A stretch of 64,000 nucleotides of DNA from NCBI GenBank assembly GCA_013400155.1, contig VXBM01000007.1:2923726-2987725 (forward strand), read 5' to 3'. The notes below the pieces were generated by a model. The model saw only the letters and a program-made list of their open reading frames with translations, did not search any database and was not told where the DNA came from. Source of the DNA: Helopsaltes ochotensis. Taxonomy: Eukaryota; Chordata; Aves; Passeriformes; Locustellidae. Shown here one piece after another: positions 40,001 through 52,000 of this stretch. How positions within the stretch are numbered: position 1 is the stretch's first letter; each line of letters starts with the position of its first letter. The translations under genes were made by a program, and so were the position numbers.

Positions 40001-43000
40001 ACAATGGCTTTGCTGAGCTTCTTCCCTAGCTCCCTCAGTACACCTGGGATCCCATCCAACTTCATAACCTTCTGTGTGTCTTAGTGCTGTAAGCAGGTTG
40101 GATTACAGAGGCTTTGCTCTCCTCCACATGCCTGTCCTCCAGCTCAAGGGGCTGGGTACCCAGAGAGGAACTAGTCTTACTGTTAAAGACTGAAGCAAAA
40201 AAAGGCATTAAGTACTTCTGCTTTTTGCTCATCCTTTGTCACTATGTTTTCCCCATATCCAAGAAAGGATAGAGATTCTCCTTGGATCTCCTTTTGTTGC
40301 TGATGTACTTACAGAAATATATTTAGTTGTCTTTTACAGCAGTAACCAGATTAAGTTCATGCAGGGCCAAAGCCCAGCTAAATTTCACAACATCCATGTA
40401 GTCCTTCTGAGTTGCCTGCCCCTCCCCTGAAGGTCACACACTTCCCTTTTCCTCCTGTGTTCCAGCCAAGGCTCTCTCTTCAGCCAGGCCAATCTTTACT
40501 GCTGGCTCATCTTTCAGCACACTGGGACTGAAAGTCTGCTCCTGCACCTTTACAATTTACTTCTTAAAGGATGTCCTGGACTCCTTTGCCTTTCAGAACT
40601 ACATCCCAACATGAAGAAGAAATGTGGCCATAATAGGCAAAAGGACACAGGACATGTTCCCAGTGTTCAGCTAACCAACCACACCAATACATCCATAAAT
40701 TGCAGTATCCCATTAATACATGAAACATACACTGTTCATTCATTAAATTTTAGTGTAATAGCTTATATTTCAACATTAAATGTGAACTATTAACAAAATG
40801 AAATGGGAGCCGTAAAACTAAATATTGTCTTCTGTTGGCTTAACCAGGAAAACAAGTGCAAAAAAAACCTGCTTAGCAGACCTTCACAGAATTCAGTATG
40901 CAGCAAGCAAAATTATTTTTAAGAGAGACGTGAAAAGAAAGGGTTTGGTAACACAGATTTAAATTTTAAAAATTAAATTGTACTTTGCAGTTAATAAACC
41001 ATCACATATCTTCCAACAACGCATCCCATGGCACAGTGAATTAGTCTTACTCTTGGAGGCTTTTTCTACATAAACATTAAGTTTCTCATTAAATTGCTTT
41101 TACTTTCAGAGGGATAAGAAATGAAGGTTTTTATTTTTGTGAATAGGCACTATATAAAAGTAAATGAGAGTAAGAAATAGACATAATTCCGATATTCTTG
41201 AATTCTGCTCATGCTTCATATTAAGCAACAAGGGAAGGAAATACAGCAAATACCCTTTTCACAGTTTCACTTAAAAAAAAAGAGATAAGCAATCACTGAA
41301 GTGCATATATTAGCTAAATTGTAACGAGAAGGCTAATGAGACTGTTAAATTTTAAGTCTAATGATCTTTGTTTTCCTTTTCATTTGAGTGATTGACTCCT
41401 CCAATGTGAGATCAAAGTCTTCACCACAGAGATGTATTTCCTTTCCGCCTTTAAATCATTCTAAGAGCAAATCACTCAGTAATAAGCTTAAAACCCTAAT
41501 TTCTTGCCCATGTAAAAAATTGTTTGGAACCAATTCCTCCTGGATTTCAAAAAGAATTCAGAGTGTGAGTCTCCTGACTCTAAAACATGTTCAGTTTCTG
41601 AGAAAATGGTTCTTGTTTTCACTTTTTTTACATTCTTCTCTCCTGGATTTAAGCTAAATTAATTTCCTAAGAGCCGGTTACATTCAAGTACGTTCTGAGG
41701 TATTAAAAGATCCCTTTTCCCATTCCTAGGGGGGCAAGGATGCACAGAAACAGATCTTCTTCCCTTATGTCTTCCTCTATACTATTTCAAAAGTCATTGT
41801 GTTCAACAGAGCAGGGAAATGAAGGAAGACCTGACAGCATTAGGCAGAGTCAGTGCAACTCTTCACAGTAGATTCAGTAGTTGGTGAATGTGGTCTAGGT
41901 GAGCACACTGGAATCCCTTTACTCCAAAAAACCAGACTCACTGTTTTTCATACTGTGGCTTCAGAAGAGAAAACAGGTAATGAAAGAAAGCCCACAGGTT
42001 TAGATCAAGAGAAATGAGATATCTAAGAATGTTAAGGGCACCCTCCCACTTACCAGTATCAATGCAGAAAAATATATTTTATCTAGCAGGTGTTCCTGAT
42101 TCTCTTTTAGCACAAAGTAAGAGCTGAAGAAATAGGAACACTATTTCACAGGATAGATACTGCTTATGGAGGCATCTTGTAAATATATAAACAGGTTAAT
42201 TATTGTTTAATAGTAGAATTTCTATTGATTCAGAACAGTTGGAACAAACAAGACAGAAAAAAGGAGAAGCAACTGACTAATGCTGCAAAAAAAATTTCAA
42301 TAAATTGATTAATTCCAGCTACCACCATAAATGGCCACTAATATTAAGTAAAAGGAACAACCCCCCCAATCAAACAGAAACCAAACCAATTTTTCGCTTG
42401 TTTCAGACATTTTCTAAATAACCCTCAACTCCCTCAACACAAGAGACAACCACCACACAGAATCATTTGTTAACTACATAAGTACTACATATCCTATTGC
42501 AAAACTCTTGCCAAATGGACTACATTCAGTTGAGATTCTGAAAACATTTTAATAAAACATATTTTTATTAGAAAATTATTCTTCAAGAAATATCATTCTT
42601 TTGGGAAGAAACATTCTGTTTCTCTGAAGGAAATGCTCACATGCTACTAATCTTATCTTTCTCCCAACTAGCATTTCTGATCCTCTGATACAAGGAGTAA
42701 GAAGGGGTTTAGTTAGAAATTTAATTTATTTAAAAGAAAGACCAAAAATAAGATCAAAATGGCTATTAAGAAAATAACTAACATAGGCTAGAATTGGAAA
42801 GAACTGTAAAATAAATGCAGCTGTTATTTTTCTGTTTTTATTAAATTTGTACTTGTAGAATTTAGACTAATAAAAGAAAACTAAAGCTGTTTTAAAAAGC
42901 AACAGAATTTAATTAATTTCTCAAGTTATTCTTCTTGAGGAATAATGGAGTTTTTCACTTACCAATTTAGCCTCAGACTGCACTGGCTGTGGGGAGGAAG

Positions 43001-46000
43001 GCCCTGGGATTCCTGGGATACTAGGCACCATGGTGACAGGTCTAACAAGCTGACCAGATAAAGTATAAAAATGAAGAAAACCTGAGTATGTTATCATAAT
43101 AGAGAGCATTTGACAGCACTACCCTCTGAAGCCAAAACAGCTATCAAGTTCTATGCTGCACTTATGCAAATCTGCTCCACTTTCAAATTAATATAGCATC
43201 ATGCTTACTTACTGGAACTGCAGCAGGGACATGCACATTAGAATTTGTGATAGATGCAGGAATAGCAACAGGCATGGTTTGTCCATTAGGAAGATGTAAC
43301 AGCAGAGGAAAAGGACCTGGAACTGGACTGAAAAAGGAATGAACTATATAAAAGAAAACTTATCCAGAGAAGAGAACAAGTTTACACATTATTTTAAATT
43401 GGTTTGTTTCTTTACAGGTGTAATGTAATATTTATTTGGAGATCAAAAATATGAACTTAGTGATGTGAAGAACATGGCATTATATCTCCCATGTAGTGAA
43501 AGTCCAATGTTTCATGTGTAGTAAAGCACCACATTACACCAAAGCATCTCAAATTCATATATTAACTGCAGAAACAGTAACTGAGAGTAAATCAGATTTT
43601 CAAATTCTGCAAGAAAACGTTTTTTTTTAAGATTTATGTAACTTACACTATTGGTCTGTTAGATGATGGAGCTTGGGTGATAACAGTACTAGAAGTTGGT
43701 GATGGTATTGCCTGCTGAATAATAACACTTGAGTCAGAACTTGTAAGCAGTACATTAGGAACCTGCAGCGATGCTGGACGAACTATTGTTGATGTAGGTT
43801 GCGCAGTCTGCTGCAGTGACACTTCCTGAGGAAAAAAAAAAGCTTCATCAGTTTGTAAAATACAATTACAGACCACTAATTCCAACTGTTAAATGAATGC
43901 AGTTTGATGGAACAAATCAGAATTTCTGTAACATTATGCAAATAGAATCAGCTATAAAATTAAAAATATTCAAAAAAAACCCTCTGGATGAATCATTTAA
44001 ACCACCAAAGTAAAACTGTATCAACACAGTGATTTTAGTTTTCTGACAAACCTGGCTTAATTTATGCTAAGGCTACTATTATTTCTTATTACTTCTAATT
44101 CAGTTTTGATCAGATTTAATTTTTTTTCCCAATAAACCCATGGTACTACCAGCACCATCATGTTTACCCACACTCCAAATAAGGAAAATGTTTTATGGTG
44201 TCCTTATGTACATTTCAGTTTCAGTCCATTGTTCTGGATTTAAACAAGAGAAACAAAACATTTAAGGTTCAGTAAAAACAACAACAATATATTTTTTGAG
44301 CCTTGATCTGTAGCTCTCTAACTAGAGTGATAAAAGTACTTGGAATTTTATATTCAGAGCTCTGCAAAATATATGCATATCCTGATGGAGAAAAAACTAT
44401 TTGAGCACAGAAATGAAACTTTTTTAGGTGCAAATAAAAAGCAGACAGGAATCCCTATAGTTCTTAGCTTAGCAATCAGGTAAAGCACATTATCAATTGA
44501 ACATTGTACTTGTATTTGCTGTTTCTGAATACCCAGAAAAGCCTTACTGTAACCAATGCCTTCCTTCTCAGGAAACCCTCAATATTGCCAGACTTCAAAT
44601 TTCCCTTTCTTCCAAGTTATTCTTTTGACAATGGTTACTACAATCAATGACACATAAAATCACTTTCTTAAGACCAGCAAACTTTAGCTGCTCTGCTGGT
44701 AAACCATAATTCAAAGAGAACATCTCTACACCTATGTCAGACTGCAGTGATTATTTATTTCCTTTGAATGAAGCTTGAGTTTTGAAAAATCATCCATAAA
44801 ACTTTAAGTGGTAAAGTCTGAGCTCTTAGCAGATTGATTGTCTTTTTATATATTAATGTACAAATGTGTGAGATCCTCTGAGCAATTCACAGATCTGTAA
44901 GCTTGCTGGCAAACTGTGGGCTTTACAAAAGAAAAGACTTGAGATTATGGAATTTTCTCCCTCCAAAAGCTCAGAGGCTAGATTTGTCATCAGGGTTCAC
45001 TAGTTCATTGACTCTTTTTCCTAAGGGACCTAAAAGACTATTTACAGTGAATGAGAGTTTTTGGAGAATAACAGTGAGCTGTGTTGAGGAAAGTAAAATT
45101 GTTTTATTATCAATCTGGGGTATAGTATTTGAACACTGCACTTCGCAATACAGATGAGCATTCAGTAAAAAGAAGACAACCAGTACAGAACTGTTGAAAC
45201 AGAAAGAAAAAAAAGCCCAATCATGTTGTTAGGACATGAATAAACACTTCTTTGCAAATAAGGAATTTGGTATAACATCTTACAGATCTTATTCAAGAGT
45301 CACAGGGAAAACATAAACAAGACTGAACTGCTTGACTGTGGGAAATTCAGAATTCAGAACACCAGCTCAATCTGTATGCTACACGAACAAGCTGCACAAT
45401 TCAGGCAACATGCAAAATCATGGTGGTTCTTACACGTGCACAAAGACTACAAAATTATATGTACGCTTGATAAACAATGGACCCTTGGGAAGACTTACAC
45501 AGAATCGCAGATTGCTTGGAGCTGGAAGTGACCTTTAGAGACCGTTCCAGTCCATCCCTTCTGCCATGGCTAGGAACATCTTTCACTGGATCAGGTTGTT
45601 CAGAGTCCCAGCCAGCCTGACTCTGAGCACTTTCTGAACCCTGCCTATAAGTCACTGGCATGTCAGTACCACCTCCTACCTCTGGGCAAGCAGCTGGGAT
45701 TGGTCTCCCAACTGTTGATGCAATCAGGTAACTACATAAAAGTGACCAGGTAAGTGATGGCATTCTGTCAATACTTTGCTGTTCATAATAGGAAACATAA
45801 TGAATGCATGTTCTAATAAATACTGACAGTAAAACTGGGCTTCTCCCTGGCTTGAACGCCTATCAGGAAAAGGGCAATCTGAAATTTTTAGACACAGCGT
45901 TCTATGGAAACCAGATTCCAGCAAGAGTCAAGGAATAATTTACAAAATTCTGAAATAAATCTGTAAAATTCTGAAAATGGAAACCTCACATACTATTCTT

Positions 46001-49000
46001 TCTGTGTTAAAGATGGCATTTATGCTTTGTTTACAAGATCAGAAACAATCTTCAGCCATTAAAAAAGAACATGTTGACTCACGAGTGTGTTTATACAGCT
46101 GAAAAAGTATTTTCAACTTCCTCTTTACACTAACTTGCTCTTTGCTACACTGAAAAACGTATGCAGCTGCCTGTTATTGCAATAACATGGCAAAAACATA
46201 AGCTGCAGATTTAAGAATTACGTTTTTAAAAGAAACTGACATTTTATAAGCATATAAAAACAAAACCATAGGCCCAACAGTCTTATGGAAGATTTTAATT
46301 GATCACTAACTGCGCTAATGAAGTGTAAGTTTTGTCTGGAACAAAATACATGTAAATATATTCTGCTAAAGAAGAAGAAAAATAGAGTTGAATTTGCAAT
46401 CATAAGATTAGGTGAAAGTGACCTTACCTTTACCTACCTTTCCTTACAGGACAGAAGTTTAAGCCCACCCAAAGGTACTAGACTTATTAAAAGGACTTCT
46501 CCAACTCCTATATTTCCTATTCTTCAAACTAAAACCCACTGAATAGGAAATTACAGAACAGGATAGTTACTTTATGTGTTCTCAGATGCGCATATTTGCA
46601 TGTATTTTCTATCTAAAAGCAGATTTCATGCCGTAACTTTCTAATGCTGTCAAAATACATAAAATTTTTTATACAGAAATGTAGAGGGCCAGAACTAATA
46701 CTGTACTTGATTATTACTGTAAGAAAACAACTGGTTTTAAAGTCATTAAATTACGCAATCAGCCTCTTGGCAAAAACTAAGCAACTTTTAAAACTTTGTT
46801 GAGGGTCACCCTTTTAAAGTACTGTTAATAAACAACTATAATGTTTGAAAGCTGTTATTGTTACTTTAAGACTTAAAGACTTTATACACTTCCAATGGTA
46901 TCTCAGTCTATTCAAAGCAAAGAATCGACTCTCACTGAAGCCTAACAGAACTCATGGAACTCTCAGAAAACTTGGAAAATAATTAAACATACTTTTTTAA
47001 GAGTGTCCAAGGAATTTCTTTGACAACTACAAGGAAAATTAGAACTGCCTTGCACATACATTAATAGGCTGTAATAACTTCAGGCTACTAAAATATATGC
47101 AGCCAACAAAATGGTTACAGAGGTACATACAATTTACAAACAGGTATGCCCTGAAAAAATCCCTTCTTTCCTTCAATACATCTGTAGAAGGAGAACACAA
47201 AAATCTGAGCAACACTGCTCACATTTCTCAGCTTCTGCAGGTCACGTTGAGCTGTACACTCCAAGCAGCACCCTCAGCCTGTCTCTCCAATCAGACATCC
47301 AATGGCATTGAGCAGCAGCACTGTCACAGTGACACACCGGAATCACAGAGACATCATCGTGGAGACAAGTTTATAAATAGTGTCAAGCATTGAGATAGAA
47401 TTTTCACTTGTAATGATGCTAATGAGATACTGAACCACTATTGTATGAAGACAGTAATATTATCTTCTGCCAAAGTTAGACTACCTGGAATAAGTATTTG
47501 CAGCAAAAAAAATTAACCTCTGTAAAGAAGACTTAAGATTTGGACTATGATTCAATTAATCCAAGCAGCTCTTTACATATATTCCTTTAAAAGGCTTTTA
47601 CTATTTTTGAGATTGCATGATTGCTTTGATTGCCCATGATTACTCATCCTTGCTAACTAATGAACCTCAGAAAAGCTAAGTAAGGACAAATCTGAATTGG
47701 AACTCTTTTCAACTTCTGTCACACACTTAAGGTTGCTCTCACATTACTTCCTCTGGCAGTATAAGAGAAAGAGTTAAAACCAGAGAGGTTCAGAGTGGAT
47801 CCAAAGAAAAACATTCCACCCACAGGAACAGCCTGGTATGGGAGCAGGTGGCACTGAGGCTGTGCAGCCTCTTCCCACAGAGGTTTCAAGACCAGACTGT
47901 GCAAAAGCACTGTGTAACTTAGTCTGATATCAGAAGTAACCCTGGCTTTGAGGACAAAGTTAGACCAGGAAACCCAGCAGTCCCTTCCAACCTGAATTAC
48001 CCCTGACCCTAAAAAGTCCTGCTAATTTCTGGGAGTAAGGCAACTAAGCTCCTCATACACAGACTGCCCACTGAAGGGGCACATAAAGATTGACTACAAC
48101 AATCTCAATGCTTTATTATGGTCTGCTCTTAATGCTTGTATGTATTGAAGTAAGACTAGAAATAATTAATTCACTGATTTTGCTTCATTTTCTGTACTTC
48201 AAGAGAACTCCACAAGATAAAAACACTGCAAGCCACATATTGAGGTGATGATTACTATTAAACCATCCATCTATTCCTTAAAGCTCTAGTTCTAAAACTG
48301 ATTTGACTGTAACATCCTTTAGTGACAGACAATACCTCAGTCTTCTATGAGTATTCAGGTAAACTCTAAAGAAGAAAATGCCTGACATCCCTTTTAAACA
48401 CACTGCTATACCTTAAAGATTCTAACATTTGAAACAAAATTATCTGGTGCTTGGTTTTGGAAGACTACCCATTCATCCCCATACATTTTTGTAGAACATC
48501 CCCTGCTGTTCCACAAACAATTTTTGGAAATCATAGGCCTAACAAACACGTACACATGAAGAGTCCAAACTGCTGATATTATTTAAAAGAAAAAATAAAA
48601 TCAAAGAAACTAAACTTCGTTTTTTTCTGTTATGAATGATGATGCACAAACAAGAATAAAGAACCCTTTTAGTCTTTTCTAAGATAGCATTAATCTTAAA
48701 TTTGATTCCTTTCTGGCTTTACTGGAAGCAAAGAAATAATTCTAGTGAACAAAGCTAACTGAAGAATTGAGCAAGTTACTTATATACCCAACCTTTCCTT
48801 TCAACCAGCTAAGTAGTGTGGCTATCACCTTATATAATAAACTTACGGATCATCAGAAAAGTTGAAAAATAAACTCCAAAGAGAGAAAAATAAAGGTTCT
48901 GACCTTTTCATCATTGGTAGTAGACTCTGGATGAGGTAAAGGACTATCTTGATGAGTTGTCTCTACAACTGAAGGTTCTTCAATTTTATTTCTTATAATT

Positions 49001-52000
49001 GGTGTTGCAAGAGGAGACAGATCTAGAGGCATCTATGAGCAACAACGTAAAACAAAATGAGTCAATGTTTAAAAAATTAAACTGAGCAAGAAAATATAAA
49101 TAACTGAAGAGAAATATCAGCCCATTACAAGACAGAGCTGCTGATGTTTGAAAGATGTTGATGCAGATCCCTTACCAGTCAAGGCTATTTTATCAGCACC
49201 TACATGAACACCAATCTTCAGTAACACAAATGTCTTTCAACACCAATGTCAGACTAAACATGTTCTTCTTGACTTAAAAACATTCCTAAAGTTTTCCATT
49301 TCCAAGGGTCATAAGAAAATTACAGCTGTGGAAGGACTGTGTTACAGATAAAAAATACTGCTAAATTAAGGTATTATCCTTCTGTATATTGTATCTCATG
49401 CCACAAAGCAAGGGTGAGGCTTAGTCAGGAATGGATAATAATCCATACTATTTACAAGCACCTCTCAAAACTTTTACTGAAACACAGAAAATGAAGCTAC
49501 TGATTCTGCAAAACCTATATAAATGCATATAAAACCATATTTTTAAGCACTATCTATAGAAGTCAACCAAGTAATCAACTACAGACAAAATTATTCAAAT
49601 GGGACATTGAACAACTTTTTTTTTTTTATTTACAGAAGTATTTAAATATTTAGGTTTCTAACCAGTTATGACTGGGAAGCACTGAAATAAATAATAGTAG
49701 CACTTAAATGTATGGCCAGTTCCTCACAAAAACATGAAGTTGCTAAGCAGATACAGTTTGAGCTTTTCTTATATTTTAATCTGTACATTAAAAAAACCAA
49801 GTAGAACTTTATGTAGTAATCAATAATTTCTAGGCAAAAGCGTTTTCAACACATAATGATATAAACATAACCAAATTACTGACACTTCCTTAAATTCAGT
49901 CAGTACTTAATTCTCATTATCACGATGACCAATTCTTACACTAACATCAGTATTTCAAAACTAATCAAAATTATCAGTGCTCCCATACTATTGTTTTCAT
50001 GTGGGTTTTTCTTTCTAATAAAACCTCTTGACTTTCCAGACTTTTTTGCTTATCCAGGACCTAATGCAATTCAGTCAAAACCAGTGGTTAACTTCAACAG
50101 ATATAGACTAGATACTTACATGATTAGGACAATGTACCCCATTGTCAATATTAACTAAGCAAAATTAATCAGGTAAAGTAACCTTCAGAAAAGAAATTGT
50201 AGATTTGTCTTCTCTACATACAACACATACGAGCAGCTAACACGATTATTGGTACAGTTTAGAAGGCAATATATAAATCCAAAGTTTGCTTTTTCAATAG
50301 AATTTCTGATATTAAAAAGGTAGAAGCTCTGAGTAAAAAAATGTTTTGAACATACTTTCTTAATGTCATCTTCAGAAGCCTTTTTAAACTCATTTTCAAA
50401 AGGACTTGCTAGTTCATTGAATAAGCCCACTTCTTCACAGTTCTTCAAGAATCGAGTTGGTGTTGGTGTCTGATCTGAAAGGAAGCGTATAAAACCCCCA
50501 CAATTTTATTTTTACCATACCATTTATGAACCTACTTGTCCTAAATAATTTTTAGGATACAAACAAACAGAGAGAGACGAGGAGGTGGCTGGGAACCCTC
50601 GGGCTGTGTTGTGCCCTGCAGGGAGGCAGCTGGCAGGCAAACTCCACCTGCTGGAGACAGGCACCCGGAGCCTGCCAACCTCCAAGCCCTGACAATTCTG
50701 GCAGGGAACCACAGCATTTCTTTGTGGCCATGAACCCCACAGAGCTATTCTCAAGCACACAGCAGAACACTTCAATGAGCAAGCACACTCTATTTTCAAA
50801 TAAAGATAAGGACTACATTGAGGCTTTTAATTACAAAACAAACGAGGAAAGTGCACAGCTCAAAGCCAGTTTGCTTCTGTCTTCTCCTCATTTGACAACA
50901 GTAGTGATTATTTCCAAGTGCATGGAACCTCTAAAGCAAAGTGTGACTCTGTGCACAAGATCATATTGACTCCTACGACACCTCTGTATCAATCTGGAAT
51001 CATTAAGACTTCTGGCATCTTTATATAAAATTCCTGTTAATACAAAAAATTGTCTTACTTCACTTTTATTATCAAGTCAAAATCAATGACACTTGCCATG
51101 AAGTTACTTGAATTTAAAATATTGAAGCGGTATGATTGCGTAGATTAGGCCTGGTGTCCACAACAGTTCCTACACTGGAATGTGGCTGCACAGATACACT
51201 CTCAAGGTTTCATTTTTACACACCAGATTATTTGAAAGGTCCCTTTTCTTGTGGTATAATTGACAAGGAGAACATTTAGAATTTTAAAATTTGTAACTGC
51301 TAATTTAGGAGCAATATTTTTTTGAATCTGCTCAGCATAACAAATTAGCAGTGTATAAGGAAAAAAAAACCAAACAAAATGTCTGAAAGTCTTTCTGAAG
51401 TTCACTTAGGCTGCTCCACCACTGAAAAAAACCCCAGACTGACTGTAACTTCAGCAAACTTAGCACATGCTCTCTTCATTCAAAAACTCTCAAATTTATA
51501 ATGCAATCAATTATTCACTGGTGATTACTTCTCATCCTAGACAAAAATGAAGTTATAACATGAATTTAGAGGTGGGGATAAAGTATTTTGAATTTAAGCC
51601 AAAATGAAAACAAAAGATTTGATCTTTCTTCTACTATCCCATTGGAAGAATAATCACTGATTCATTCTTCTAATATCACCATGATATGTAAAAGATGCTC
51701 TATATTGTAAAATTTAAAAGACATGTAATATCAATGAATAATTAAAACTGAAATAGAGTTTAATTTAGTTACAGATCTCCTTAGCCATAGCCTTTATAAG
51801 TATGTTTTTACTGAATGTTTATATAATTTAATCAATTATTCAAGTATTGATAATTTAAAAATATTTGGATTATATATCAGATAGGAATACAAGTAACTTA
51901 AGGAGAATAGTACTGACTTCAAATTCTGACATGAATTATGTAAGAAAACACTGCCTAAGCAAACACCATAGACAAGTAAAATGAAGAAAATGTATCACAT

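Larger units (their letters stand above)
31457..42962 (-). other. ATF2: ATF2 intron 7 (largest internal coding intron, 11.5 kb)
   Basis: Donor GTAAGT, acceptor TGCTTTCAG. It holds the LTR-CR1 composite (33.98-34.50 kb), two short perfect hairpins (32.52 and 33.08 kb), a 41-bp duplicate block (38.34 kb) and the 2-kb CR1 fossil (38.55-40.6 kb). The remaining sequence is AT-rich and unrecognised. Open frames such as 35764-36162 plus show no exon borders or family likeness. Confidence 0.9.
43826..48903 (-). other. ATF2: ATF2 intron 4
   Basis: Donor GTCAGA (weak match), acceptor TTTTCCTCAG. About 5.1 kb. It holds a minus-strand CR1 3' remnant near 45.5 kb and a plus-strand CR1 3' remnant near 47.8-48.0 kb. 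Otherwise AT-rich and unrecognised. Confidence 0.9.
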
